Shown here: positions 8,621-17,977 of the stretch, piece after piece | Layout of the letters: every line of letters starts with the position of its first letter | Numbering within the stretch: the stretch's first letter is position 1 | From: Anaerosporobacter faecicola | Lineage (GTDB): Bacteria > Bacillota > Clostridia > Lachnospirales > Lachnospiraceae | NCBI RefSeq assembly: GCF_012070565.1 | Contig: NZ_JAAQRO010000022.1 | Location: 1-64,000 of the forward strand | Direction: 5' to 3' | DNA length: 64,000 nucleotides | Program-made: the position numbers and the translations under genes | Notes under the pieces: model-generated | Seen by the model: the letters and a program-made list of their open reading frames with translations, nothing else | Databases searched by the model: none | Told to the model about the DNA's origin: nothing

Positions 8621-9007
8621 TTACAAAGTCTCTCTTACCATCTCTATAATCTCAATATCCGCTGGTAGCCATTCCACAGTATCCAACTCTCCTTTAGCAA
8701 GCCATTTTGCTGCTTCATGCTCTTTGAGTACTAAGTCTCCTGATACTATTTCTGCCCAAAAACAATCCATTGACAGATGGAAGGATGGATAATCATATTC
8801 GATTGTATGCAAGAAATCACCTACATGAATTTCTGTCGCAAGCTCTTCCATAATTTCACGAATTAAAGCTTCTTGTGGAGTTTCTCCTTCTTCAATCTTT
8901 CCACCCGGAAATTCCCAGCCACCTTTAAATTCCCCATATCCACGCTGCGTAGCAAATATCTTATCATCTGATCGAATAATTGCTGCAACTACTCTTACTG
9001 TATTCAT
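8621..9007 (-). CDS. Nudix hydrolase (MutT-like, 8-oxo-dGTP type)
   Basis: 128 residues from ATG 9007 (AAAGGA upstream); a longer TTG start at 9028 lacks a ribosome site. The Nudix box GGKIEEGETPQEALIREIME is complete, with the REIMEE metal-binding glutamates. N-terminal VRVVAAIIRSDDKIFATQRG and the motif GGWEFPGGK match the (deoxy)nucleoside triphosphate pyrophosphohydrolase subgroup. It follows the large helicase on the same strand with ~95 bp between them. I recall such Nudix genes next to DUF3427-type helicases elsewhere, so a joint role in nucleic-acid quality control or defence is plausible. Confidence 0.88.
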   Translation of the reverse strand: MNTVRVVAAIIRSDDKIFATQRGYGEFKGGWEFPGGKIEEGETPQEALIREIMEELATEIHVGDFLHTIEYDYPSFHLSMDCFWAEIVSGDLVLKEHEAAKWLAKGELDTVEWLPADIEIIEMVRETL

Positions 9008-9101
9008 AATATTTTTATGTCCTTTCAAACATCTGTTGACTATATGCTAAACACAAAATTGCAAATGAAAGATTCCATTCCGATTTTAAACAATTTGATT
9101 T

Positions 9102-12086
9102 TTAGCTTACAAAATAATCATATATATCATCTCTTACTGGTGTGTTAAGTATCCACTCAATTTCAACTGCCGTCTTCTCTGTTCCTTGCATAACAAATTC
9201 TTCTGCTTTACCGCTTGCTTTCACACGGCCTAAGTAGTAAAACTCTTTGGAAATCTTATCATCCTTATTCTTTCGGACAAAAAGTTCAACACATATTCCA
9301 CGTTCTTCTGCATGTAAAAAATTCTGTACATCATCTGAAGAAAGACTTCTTCCTGATTTTGATATAGCAATCAATGTACTATTATTTACAAAATGATCTT
9401 CATAATTCGTAGTGGCACTAATATCTTCTTCTTTATCATAGTTAATAAAGATCGGAAATGTATTTGTTCTTCTATCATATTTGTATCCACCAATATTCAA
9501 AGGGACTTCATTATGTTCCCAGTTCAAAAGCCTACACACATCTTCATACGTATACTTCTGGTATAAGACCAAGTCTGTATCCGCATAGGTATTACTATAT
9601 CCTGATCTATATCGTGCTATTCCAAACTCAATTAGTTCCTCTACAATCTGACGAAACTCTGGATTTTGTAACATGCTCTTAAACTGCTTGCTAATCGTAT
9701 AATCTCCACCACTTTTTTCAAGGAAAATACAATTCGAATATGACTTTTTTCCACTACCAGAAGGAAACTCATTTGTCATAACATTAATAACATTTTCTTC
9801 CACTAGCTCATTCATCTTAACACTATAGTTTTCAGACAATGACTTTCTCCAAACCGCAATTATTCCCGTGTAATAGGATAACAACCGTTTTAACAATTCC
9901 AGTTCATGAATCCTTTTTCCACTAGCGAGCTTCTTTGATATGAATTCAACAGTTTTTTCTTCTTGTTCTGATAAGCGCACAGAATATTCCTTTTCATACT
10001 TAACCAAGAACTTATAATACGAACCAAGATTGGAATTATCGAAGATACAACATACATCCATCTCTCCATATTGATCAAAATCGGTTAGCTTTGGAATACG
10101 GCCAAGTTTGCATTTTAAGTTATAATAATTCTCCTTGATGAGCTTAACATCACTAAAATTCGCACTATCAATAGCTGCAAAGATTCTTTTCTTTGAAATT
10201 TCATCAAAATGAATTGTGGAGGCTCCCGGTATAACTCGTTCCCCCTCCATAACATATCTTCGAATGGAATCCTTATTGTAACTTCGATCTCCAGATAATG
10301 CAATAGGAATCATAAAATTATTCTTATAGTTTCCTATGAAATCAAGGATGACTACATATTCCTTATCCAATGCCTTTCTAAGACCTCGTCCTAACTGTTG
10401 GACGAATACAATTGGTGACTGTGTAGGTCGAAGCATGATTACCTGGTTTACTTGAGGAATATCTACACCTTCAGAGAAAATATCTACAGAAAAGATGTAA
10501 TCTAACGCACCTGCATCATGCACGCTCTTATGATCAGGCACATCCATAACAAGTTTTTCAATAACTTCTTCCCTCTTCCCATCGTTATCTTCTCCTGTTA
10601 ATACTTCTGTGCAATATCCTCTTTGATTGAATTTCAAAGAAAGCTCTTTTGCTTCTTCTTTTCTACTACAGAAAATCAATCCTTTTACACGATCTCCACT
10701 ATGTCCATAGTATTTTGCCTGTTCAATCACATAATTAACACGTTCGTCCGATACCAATCGATTAAAATTCTTCGTACCCGTTTCATCATCAAACACTTCT
10801 CCATCAATTTCTATATCCGTTATTCCAAAGTAATGAAACGGACACAATAAATCTTCTTCCAATGCCTGTTGCAATCGAATCTCGTAAGCAATATTATGGT
10901 CAAAGATCGCATACACATCGAATCGTTTTGTTTCTGGACTTGCAGTCATACCCAGCCAAAATATTGGTTTAAAATAAGACAGGATACGTTGATAACTCTC
11001 TGCACCTGCATGGTGGCATTCATCCAAAATTATTTCTGTAAAATGCTCTTCTGAAAACAAACAGTGAATCTCATCTTTCGCCATCATCTGCATTGTTGCA
11101 AACACAAAATCCGCATCCTTTGCAGCTTCGTAATCCTTCGAATTTCCTGATAACAGCACAAATTTCTTATCACTATCAAATACTCGCTGATAACTGGCCA
11201 TCGCCTGTCTCGCGATCTGTTCTCTATGAACAATAAACAAAGCCCTTTTGGTTTTCATCTCACGAAGTGCAAAAGCAGATGCATATGTTTTACCTGTTCC
11301 GGTGGCTGATATCAGCATTGCCCGATCAACTTTTGGATCTTCTCTTAACTTATTCAAGTTATTGATAAAATCAACCTGCATTGCATTTGGTTTTAATGTG
11401 CTTTTCTTAATATCAATAATGTTCTGTGTTTTAGCAATTTGTCTCTGCTGTCTTACGATTTTCTGATATTGCTTATATCTATCCGCATAATCTGAGATAA
11501 AAGCATCAAAAGGAAGAGTTCTCTCGTCAGTCCATAATGTCTGAAATTCACCCACAATTTCCTTTGCTATTTCGCCATCACGAGTGGAAACGATTTTCGT
11601 ATTCCACTCACGATTTGTAGTAATAGCGCTCAATGTCATATTAGAACTACCAATAATAATACGATAAATCTCATCCTTTTCGAAAATATACCCCTTCGTA
11701 TGAAAACCTTCTGCCCTATTATTACTATTCGTGCAAAACATTCGAACTTCGATATTCTTTAATGAATGCAAGGTTTCCAATGCCTCTGGATCACTAAACA
11801 TCAAATAATCCGTTGTTAAGATTTGTCCTGGTATTTGCTTCTTCTCCAATGCTTTCAGTGTCTGTAACATCGGAGTGATTCCACTTTTTGTGATAAAAGC
11901 AACGCTAATCGAAAATGCATCACAATTCTCCAACTCCCACTCCAAAGAAGACAATACTTTCTTGCCTTTTTTGTAGTTATTTGAAACAAATTCAGGACGA
12001 TATGCAAGGTTTGAATTCACCGTACTATTCATATATGCGGTATTCATTCCTAAACTTAATTCTGATAATATGTTTTCCATCTGCAT
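9102..12086 (-). CDS. PLD-domain DEAD/DEAH-box helicase with DUF3427-type C-terminus
   Basis: 994 residues. A phospholipase-D-like nuclease domain comes first (FHTKGYIFE at 128-136 and IIGSSNMT at 145-151; the HKD aspartate is replaced, so the nuclease may be weak). A superfamily 2 helicase follows: Walker A ATGTGKTY at 261-268, DECH at 355-358, motif III GMTASPE, motif VI QQLGRGLRKA. The last ~350 residues fit DUF3427 (YSNCIFLE ... IFINYDKEEDISATTNYED). Two close ATGs (12086, 12080) share AAGGTGAAAGGTGA; either may be used. Proteins of this build are suspected in DNA repair or phage defence. It leads a run with the Nudix gene. Confidence 0.85.
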   Translation of the reverse strand: MQMENILSELSLGMNTAYMNSTVNSNLAYRPEFVSNNYKKGKKVLSSLEWELENCDAFSISVAFITKSGITPMLQTLKALEKKQIPGQILTTDYLMFSDPEALETLHSLKNIEVRMFCTNSNNRAEGFHTKGYIFEKDEIYRIIIGSSNMTLSAITTNREWNTKIVSTRDGEIAKEIVGEFQTLWTDERTLPFDAFISDYADRYKQYQKIVRQQRQIAKTQNIIDIKKSTLKPNAMQVDFINNLNKLREDPKVDRAMLISATGTGKTYASAFALREMKTKRALFIVHREQIARQAMASYQRVFDSDKKFVLLSGNSKDYEAAKDADFVFATMQMMAKDEIHCLFSEEHFTEIILDECHHAGAESYQRILSYFKPIFWLGMTASPETKRFDVYAIFDHNIAYEIRLQQALEEDLLCPFHYFGITDIEIDGEVFDDETGTKNFNRLVSDERVNYVIEQAKYYGHSGDRVKGLIFCSRKEEAKELSLKFNQRGYCTEVLTGEDNDGKREEVIEKLVMDVPDHKSVHDAGALDYIFSVDIFSEGVDIPQVNQVIMLRPTQSPIVFVQQLGRGLRKALDKEYVVILDFIGNYKNNFMIPIALSGDRSYNKDSIRRYVMEGERVIPGASTIHFDEISKKRIFAAIDSANFSDVKLIKENYYNLKCKLGRIPKLTDFDQYGEMDVCCIFDNSNLGSYYKFLVKYEKEYSVRLSEQEEKTVEFISKKLASGKRIHELELLKRLLSYYTGIIAVWRKSLSENYSVKMNELVEENVINVMTNEFPSGSGKKSYSNCIFLEKSGGDYTISKQFKSMLQNPEFRQIVEELIEFGIARYRSGYSNTYADTDLVLYQKYTYEDVCRLLNWEHNEVPLNIGGYKYDRRTNTFPIFINYDKEEDISATTNYEDHFVNNSTLIAISKSGRSLSSDDVQNFLHAEERGICVELFVRKNKDDKISKEFYYLGRVKASGKAEEFVMQGTEKTAVEIEWILNTPVRDDIYDYFVS

Positions 12087-12295
12087 TCACCTTTCACCTT
12101 ACTAGTCTTCTGTCCATCTACCTGGTATTTATGTAACAAGTATTGATCTTGTTTTAAGTATGATAATAATTTGGGTAGTCCAGTTTCACGCATCCAAGTG
12201 TAACTTAATTTCCCTTATCTGTCTATGATTGCATAAACGACGAACATCACTAGTTCTGTCTAACCTCTCTAAAATGAATAGGTGATTTCTTCACC

Positions 12296-13768
12296 TTAGC
12301 TCTTCGCTAATTCTTCCATATGTGTAGATATTTCAAAGATTTCCTCTAATATATCATTCAATTTATTTAAGGCATCCATACTGTTTTCACTTACAGAAAT
12401 ACTACTTTCCGCAGATGCTGACACCTCTTCGCTTGTGGCCGAGAGGTTTGTGATACTGTCATTAATCTGTACATTTGCTTTTAATATACTGTCCATTTCA
12501 TCAGAAAGATTCACTATTGTATCGTTCAATCCATCTACCTTCTCTTCAATGAGATCAAATTTTTCTTTCGTGGTCTCAATCATGGACTTTTGCATGTCGG
12601 AATATTTTGCTGACTTTTTCATATTCACAGACGCTTCTTCCACGTTAACGGTTAATTTCTCAATGATCTCCGTAATCTTAGTGGTAGATTCTTTTGTCTC
12701 CTCAGATAGTTTACGAATCTCATCCGCAACAACTGCAAATCCTTTACCTACCTCACCAGCTCTAGCCGCTTCAATCGAAGCATTTAATGCCAATAGATTG
12801 GTCTGTTCTGAAATATTTAAAATCGTACCAATAATTACTTCTACTTCTTTGATACGGTTATTCAATTCATTTGTAATAATCCTTGTAGAAGAATTAATCT
12901 CTGCAGTCTGAAGGGAATGATGTTTTAACTCTCGAATTAATTCCGTTCCTTCACCGATTACCCTTTGTGATGTCAAAGATGATTCCCTCATCTCTGATGT
13001 CTCACGTCCTGCATTTTCCAAACTAGTTTGTATGTCACTGGTTCGCATAGTCTGTGATTCAATTGCTTCTGCAGTTAATTTTACACTCGCTGCAATCTCT
13101 TTTACAGAACTATCGCTAACTTGCATACTCTCTGTAAGAATTTGTGCATTTTCCTGTGCACATTTAAATTTTGCTGTCAATTGTTCTGAAGCACCTATAA
13201 TCTCTTTCACTAACAATGATGTCGTATCCATCTGTTTACTAATTTCTTCTATATTTTCCTTCATATGTTTACTCAACATCTTAATAATTTTATATGCTCC
13301 AATACAGAAAAGCACAACATAAAATGTCTGCATAAAACTTTGGTCCTGTGTATCCGGATACAAAACAAAATTCCTAGTAGCACTAGCCACATTCAAAGCA
13401 ATTGCTATTATCATCGCATTTCTTGCACGTTTTACATTCATATACGACATTACGCTCAACATAATCGGATAGATCAGTGCATACATATATATATGACGTT
13501 GTGTAAAAAGTGTCAATGTATAAGATGCTAACAAACACCCCATGCATGCAACGTCAAACTTCTCACTGTTTCGAAACTTAAAATAGATAACCAAGAATGC
13601 CACCAAAATAATAACACTAAGTATTGCTCTCGGAATAACTACTTTCATATTTGCTGTAGTATCTACTAAACCAAGTACTGCAAGTAATGTGGAGTAGACT
13701 AAAGTCACCCCGCCTAATATCATTGCTGTCTTATTTTTTTCCTGTTGCTGTCTTTCTTTTAATATCAT
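12296..13768 (-). CDS. methyl-accepting chemotaxis protein, membrane-embedded sensor
   Basis: 490 residues. The N-terminal ~165 residues form about six hydrophobic segments with no large external loop, so this receptor senses within or through the membrane rather than with a periplasmic domain. A long coiled coil follows, with the signalling hairpin [16 protein letters not shown] and [18 protein letters not shown] near 320-350. No HAMP domain is obvious. No other chemotaxis genes are nearby. ATG 13768 has AGGAGA upstream. Confidence 0.9.
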   Translation of the reverse strand: MILKERQQQEKNKTAMILGGVTLVYSTLLAVLGLVDTTANMKVVIPRAILSVIILVAFLVIYFKFRNSEKFDVACMGCLLASYTLTLFTQRHIYMYALIYPIMLSVMSYMNVKRARNAMIIAIALNVASATRNFVLYPDTQDQSFMQTFYVVLFCIGAYKIIKMLSKHMKENIEEISKQMDTTSLLVKEIIGASEQLTAKFKCAQENAQILTESMQVSDSSVKEIAASVKLTAEAIESQTMRTSDIQTSLENAGRETSEMRESSLTSQRVIGEGTELIRELKHHSLQTAEINSSTRIITNELNNRIKEVEVIIGTILNISEQTNLLALNASIEAARAGEVGKGFAVVADEIRKLSEETKESTTKITEIIEKLTVNVEEASVNMKKSAKYSDMQKSMIETTKEKFDLIEEKVDGLNDTIVNLSDEMDSILKANVQINDSITNLSATSEEVSASAESSISVSENSMDALNKLNDILEEIFEISTHMEELAKS

Positions 13769-13856
13769 AAATCATCTCTCCTATCACCCTAATACCGCTT
13801 GTAAATTATATCCAAACCTTCTGTACTTCCACCACAGTCAGATTTGAATCATTCTC

Positions 13857-13890
13857 TTCTGATAAGCCTTCTATTCTGATAAGCCTTCTA
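13857..13890. repeat. 17-bp perfect tandem repeat
   Basis: TTCTGATAAGCCTTCTA occurs twice head to tail (13857-13873, 13874-13890), ~90 bases upstream of the chemoreceptor start. It may be a binding-site duplication or a slippage product; nothing decides between these. Confidence 0.7.
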
Positions 13891-14133
13891 TTCCATATAT
13901 TTGATGAAATCATATATATGAAAAAACTTCATCATATGTAAGTGCGCCAACACTATTCTGTCATAAAGAACCTTAGGTGTCATAAAGAATACAATTGTAT
14001 GCTCTCCGATCGATCCTTATCCCCCTCCTTAGCAACCCTTTTCTGTTCTTTGGAAAGTTCCGTATCGAAAATAAACATACAAAACAAAAAAAACGATATC
14101 GCCCTTTTTCGATGCCTCCTTGAGATTAAAAAG

Positions 14134-14174
14134 ACACAAAATTACAGACATAGCATGTCTACATAATTTTGTGT
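14134..14174 (-). terminator. hairpin terminator after the mini-gene
   Basis: Arms ACACAAAATTA (14134-14144) and TAATTTTGTGT (14164-14174) with a further inner AGACAT/ATGTCT stem. On the minus strand it is followed by CTTTTT. It starts directly after the stop of the 20-codon frame at 14175-14237. Confidence 0.65.
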
Positions 14175-14237
14175 TTAACCGTACTGACCTCCTGATAAAT
14201 AAGCAGTATTATACTTTATCGTCCAACATTCAAGCAT
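14175..14237 (-). CDS. 20-residue mini-gene with strong ribosome site
   Basis: ATG 14237 follows AAGGAGGTGAGGGAAT, a near-perfect ribosome site. The peptide is MLECWTIKYNTAYLSGGQYG and ends in TAA at 14175, immediately before a hairpin terminator. It has one cysteine, several aromatic residues and a Gly-rich end. It could be a signalling or leader peptide, or a precursor of a modified peptide, but no modifying enzyme or exporter is adjacent. No family is recognised; the evidence is the ribosome site plus terminator. Confidence 0.4.
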   Translation of the reverse strand: MLECWTIKYNTAYLSGGQYG

Positions 14238-14414
14238 ATTCCCTCACCTCCTTGCGTATCCAGTTATTTAACCCAACTATTTCTTAATACTAATTATATA
14301 TATCGTCATTACTTTCCATTTCCTTTAGTTTATTTCCATACATATACGACATTATTTTACATCATTTTACCTGTTTCGTCCATAAATCCGATAATTCTTC
14401 TATAATATGCCCAT

Positions 14415-14472
14415 GAACAAAGTGTACTTTTATACTCTCGCGTTAATAGCATTTTCAAAGTACAATTTGTTC
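14415..14472. repeat. 16-bp inverted repeat (large hairpin)
   Basis: GAACAAAGTGTACTTT (14415-14430) pairs with AAAGTACAATTTGTTC (14457-14472), one mismatch, with a 26-base loop. It lies between the presenilin-like gene's terminator and the mini-gene. It may mark a small transposable remnant or an RNA hairpin. Confidence 0.55.
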
Positions 14473-14518
14473 TCCGCGCCCAGCACAGTCAGCTTCAACT
14501 GTAATCTACCTTATGTGG

Positions 14519-14577
14519 GAGTGCGCATCCCCCGGAGGGTTTTTATACTAGGAAAGTCGTAGGACTTTCCTAGTATA
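14519..14577. repeat. 59-bp dispersed repeat, copy 1, with perfect hairpin
   Basis: The sequence begins GAGTGCGCATCCCCCGGA and ends in a perfect 15-bp stem with 4-base loop (TATACTAGGAAAGTC at 14544-14558 with its complement to 14577). A second copy at 23618-23676 matches at 51 of 59 positions. Both copies lie just beyond the terminator hairpin of a minus-strand gene. Confidence 0.8.
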
Positions 14578-14578
14578 G

Positions 14579-14624
14579 AAAAAAGTTAGAAGACGGTTCA
14601 TTTTCACCATCTTCTAACTTTTTT
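14579..14624. terminator. terminator of the GxGD membrane protein gene
   Basis: A perfect 15-bp stem AAAAAAGTTAGAAGA (14579-14593) with TCTTCTAACTTTTTT (14610-14624). It carries a T run on either strand and lies ~30 bases after the stop at 14656. Confidence 0.85.
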
Positions 14625-14655
14625 ATTGTCTACTGTTGTTTTCTATTTTGTTCAC

Positions 14656-15279
14656 TTACCAAATAAAATAAACCATCATAACACATAGGAATGGAATAGG
14701 TGTAGCTGGAATTCCCCTATAATTTGATTTGTTATGGAGCTTAAGAATAATAACTTTATTTATAAGATTTCCAATCAGTAATCCAAGTGCAAGTAAGAGA
14801 AAGAGTTTGACACTATGACTCAATCCACTAAGCCACAAAGCGAAATAAAAATAATCCCCAAACCCGCAAGTAGGATATAGATTATCCTTTTTTCCACAAC
14901 CATAAATGATTGCCTTATACATAAATTCTTTATTTCCCATCGCTTTCGCATTAGCCGTTTCTTTCCCATACTTAGTGAAACTTAAAAGGTCACTTACTGA
15001 AATTGCAGCACCTATGCTAAGTACCCCTTCAACCTCCAAATGAATACCAACTAAAACACCAAGCATAACGACTGTGAAGTAAGTAATCAATCCATTTACA
15101 AATAGCCGCTCTCTTTTATATTTCATGAAAAAAAGGTTGATTACCATATAGGTAACCCCAACAAATGATACAAATAATATTTTTTCATTAGTTAGATATT
15201 TTAAAACATAGATCAAACATAATTCAACTATCAAGAAAACAAATGACCATATATACGATTTTTTTAATTTATCCTCCAT
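14656..15279 (-). CDS. presenilin/SPP-like GxGD membrane protein (putative intramembrane protease)
   Basis: 207 residues, almost all hydrophobic, about seven to eight membrane segments. Three landmarks appear in the order and spacing of the presenilin/signal-peptide-peptidase family: an Asp in a helix followed by F-T-K-G (SVSDLLSFTKYGKETANAK, Asp97), the GxGD motif (GFGDYFYFA, Asp142), and a proline-rich final helix (IPATPIPFL, 191-198) in the place of the PAL motif. The type-4 prepilin peptidase family also has GxGD but normally other motifs. Activity is inferred. It follows the HNH gene by 50 bp and ends at a strong terminator, so it may be the last gene of a methyltransferase-HNH-protease operon. 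Confidence 0.55.
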   Translation of the reverse strand: MEDKLKKSYIWSFVFLIVELCLIYVLKYLTNEKILFVSFVGVTYMVINLFFMKYKRERLFVNGLITYFTVVMLGVLVGIHLEVEGVLSIGAAISVSDLLSFTKYGKETANAKAMGNKEFMYKAIIYGCGKKDNLYPTCGFGDYFYFALWLSGLSHSVKLFLLLALGLLIGNLINKVIILKLHNKSNYRGIPATPIPFLCVMMVYFIW

Positions 15280-15329
15280 TGCTATATCTCTCCTTTATTT
15301 GCTATAGTGTAACAATGCATCGTATACTT

Positions 15330-16520
15330 TTACCCAACAAATCTTCGGTCCCAGACATCGTACCCTTGTCTTCTTGCAGAATCATAGACTGGTTTCATAT
15401 TTCTTTCTAATACACTACAAAATTCTTCTTCTGAATTTCCTTTTCGGTACAATTCCTGATTTGCCCATATGGAATGTAAATTGTCTCGATAACATGCTTC
15501 ATATAATTTTCGAATTCCTTCTTTTTCATGTATCTGCTCATACATTATGTACTGATTCTTTGCAAACCGAATGAAGAAATCATCCCAATACGGTAATTTA
15601 TTACTCTTCACTGAATTCAGATTAGAATCCATCGGCATCAAATTCCACAACTCATCATTCATTACAAATGACCAAGGAATAAAGTGATCAACATCATATT
15701 CCGCCTGACTAATTGCTTCATCCGTGAACACATCTACTACCGGCTTTAATTCCAGTATTCCATCCCATAATTTATGTACATGAGCCAACTTACGATTTTT
15801 TTCCTCTGACAAATCCAACTTATAGATAATTCCTGGCACCTCTGGATTATTGTTTTGCAACCACTTTACTTTCTCACATTGAATCCAACCTAATATGGGA
15901 ACTGTATGATCCTTAATCATTTGAACCCACGCACTGCTGAATGTTAATTTGCGATCCAACCCATTCTTATCACCAAAGGTATAGGGAAGTACGATTTCCC
16001 TTTGGCTCAAACGATTATAGTATTCCATCATTCTTCCTGCACTACTATCTAAGCTAATTCTATTCCCCGTCTTATTAGCAAAGCCGGATAGTGCTTTGTA
16101 GGGAACATTTTTTGTAAGATCCATCTTTTCCGCATGAAGTTCCTTCTGAAATTCTTTGATTGCATTCTTAATTTCCACACAAGAGACTTCCGTCTGCAAC
16201 CCACTTAATTCCTGCAATTTTATTACTGCACGTTCAAGATTATCCTTAATCTCACCATTTCCAAAGATTCCGCTCAAATGTATATGGTACTCAACCACTG
16301 GGTACCAGGCATTGGCAATCATTTCATCAATAACATCATCATAGGTCGCTTCTGTCCGATTCTCTGCAATCAAATGCACAATTGCTTCCAGCCAATAAAA
16401 CTTATAACAATAGGAGGGATCCTTCATCATACGTGAAAACCCTTCAATATCTAAAGCATTATAATATTTTTCATCAATCCCTAACGGATTTCTTTTTTTC
16501 TTAGAATTACATTCAACCAT
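15330..16520 (-). CDS. HNH (HNH_4-like) endonuclease domain protein
   Basis: 396 residues. Near residues 276-310 is DVDHFIPWSF then NLMPMDSNLNSVKSNKLP, an HNH motif of the beta-beta-alpha metal type (D278-H279, N293, N302, K305). The first 270 residues are not recognised and could bind a target or partner. GAGGTGAGG precedes ATG 16520. The gene overlaps the upstream methyltransferase by 40 bp, indicating translational coupling; this pairing may be modification plus cleavage, as in a restriction-like or defence module, which is inferred. Confidence 0.75.
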   Translation of the reverse strand: MVECNSKKKRNPLGIDEKYYNALDIEGFSRMMKDPSYCYKFYWLEAIVHLIAENRTEATYDDVIDEMIANAWYPVVEYHIHLSGIFGNGEIKDNLERAVIKLQELSGLQTEVSCVEIKNAIKEFQKELHAEKMDLTKNVPYKALSGFANKTGNRISLDSSAGRMMEYYNRLSQREIVLPYTFGDKNGLDRKLTFSSAWVQMIKDHTVPILGWIQCEKVKWLQNNNPEVPGIIYKLDLSEEKNRKLAHVHKLWDGILELKPVVDVFTDEAISQAEYDVDHFIPWSFVMNDELWNLMPMDSNLNSVKSNKLPYWDDFFIRFAKNQYIMYEQIHEKEGIRKLYEACYRDNLHSIWANQELYRKGNSEEEFCSVLERNMKPVYDSARRQGYDVWDRRFVG

Positions 16521-17182
16521 CGTTCCTCACCTCGGTTTACTCGAACATCACCTGAAACCCACTGTTTCTCTACTGCAAGTTTGTAGTTCTTTGTCTGTCC
16601 CTGCTCTAACAATTCTATCAATGTTTCCTCTGTGAGATACGTGAAATATCTACCATTCTTAATTCCTTCCACATTACCATATTTAAAGGAAATATAAACA
16701 ATGCCATCCTTCTTCGTTGCATCTGTTATTTTGCTCAATATGTTCGGAAGGCTCCTTCTTGGAACATGTAAAATTGACGCGCAGGCCCAAACACCTTCGT
16801 ATTGTTCCTTTTCATTCAACTCTTCAAATACCATATGCTTTACTGGAATCCCGGTATATTCTGTCGCAAGCTTACACAACTCTGCAGAACCGTCAATAGC
16901 GTCAACCTGATATCCCTTTTCCAAGAAATATTTTGTATCACGCCCTGAACCACATCCCAAATCTAATATCTTGTTGCCATTCGACAGGTAAGAGAGAAAC
17001 AGCTCCTGAACCTCTGTAAAATGTACATCCACCGTTCCATCTACGAATTCCTGCGCTCTCTTATTATAATAATCCAAGGTACATTCTGTTATCTCGCGAA
17101 GTGTTCTTGGGTCCTCCGATTTTTTTGCGTTCACCGGGTCCAACCAAGTATTTATATCCGATATTTTTTGATTAAGCTCCAT
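16481..17182 (-). CDS. class I SAM-dependent methyltransferase
   Basis: 233 residues. Motif I is ILDLGCGSGRDTKYFLEKG (~73-91), the acidic end of strand 2 is VDAIDGS, and motif IV-like WACASILHVPRRSLP follows. This resembles TehB/UbiE-type small-molecule methyltransferases rather than DNA methylases, since no NPPY-type motif is present. Its 3' end overlaps the HNH gene by 40 bp. Substrate is unknown. The 5' flank to the hydrolase gene (~175 bp) probably holds its promoter. Confidence 0.82.
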   Translation of the reverse strand: MELNQKISDINTWLDPVNAKKSEDPRTLREITECTLDYYNKRAQEFVDGTVDVHFTEVQELFLSYLSNGNKILDLGCGSGRDTKYFLEKGYQVDAIDGSAELCKLATEYTGIPVKHMVFEELNEKEQYEGVWACASILHVPRRSLPNILSKITDATKKDGIVYISFKYGNVEGIKNGRYFTYLTEETLIELLEQGQTKNYKLAVEKQWVSGDVRVNRGEERWLNVILRKKEIR

Positions 17183-17359
17183 ATGTGGTAGTCCTCTTCT
17201 ACATTTTTCTACTTCATTTTTCTACTTCATATTCTATCATAACTACCAAATTATCACAATCCAAACGTGATGCCATTACCGACAACACACGATTCTCCAT
17301 CATTTTCACGATCAAATTACTGCCCTTGAAAGCGTACCCTCTTTGCAACTTCTTCCCCA

Positions 17360-17977
17360 TTAATGTACTTTATTTTTCATCCAGTTATCTAAAAATTCCA
17401 TCTGCTCTTTTGTATGGAACCAATGCTCTCCTGTTGGCATAACCGTTATATTTGCATGATGCGCTTCAGCAAATTGTGTAACCGTTTCTATCGATGTTAG
17501 ATTATCCTTTTCTCCATATAGTATGTACGTTGGAACATCCCAATGAATCGGATTGCTTCTTACATAGAATAAATATTCCCACGATAAGGTCTCACCAAAT
17601 TCCGTTGTAATATTCATCTTTTCTTTCAACTCAGCTTCCGTCACGTTTGCCCATTCCATCATATCCATAATCAGTTTTTCCATATTTACAATCGGTGATA
17701 TTAAATATGCACGTTTTATTGCATCTTCTATTTTGGCATTCATAGAAAAGAAAGCACCTATACTGTTTGCTACAAGTATTATATTATCATATTCTCTGTT
17801 CAGTGATGTTACCTTAGATTGAATCTCTCCCTTTGTCTCCCAAGGAGTATTCTTTTTATAGTCTAACCCATATACGTCCCATTCAGGAAATAATGTTTTG
17901 TAGTGTTCTGCCTCTTTCGCACTCCCACCTTTCCCATGAACATATAAAATAGCCGTTCTTTCTGTCTTACTTTCCAT
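17360..17977 (-). CDS. alpha/beta hydrolase
   Basis: 205 residues. YVHGKGGSAKEAEHY is the oxyanion region, VANSIGAFFSM the nucleophile elbow (Ser in A-N-S-I-G, a variant of G-x-S-x-G), YGEKDNLTS carries the acid and GEHWFHTKEQ the histidine. Substrate cannot be told. Its start overlaps the TetR gene by 11 bp, so the two form an operon under the TetR operator at 18576-18616; the hydrolase probably degrades or modifies the compound the repressor senses. Confidence 0.82.
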   Translation of the reverse strand: MESKTERTAILYVHGKGGSAKEAEHYKTLFPEWDVYGLDYKKNTPWETKGEIQSKVTSLNREYDNIILVANSIGAFFSMNAKIEDAIKRAYLISPIVNMEKLIMDMMEWANVTEAELKEKMNITTEFGETLSWEYLFYVRSNPIHWDVPTYILYGEKDNLTSIETVTQFAEAHHANITVMPTGEHWFHTKEQMEFLDNWMKNKVH

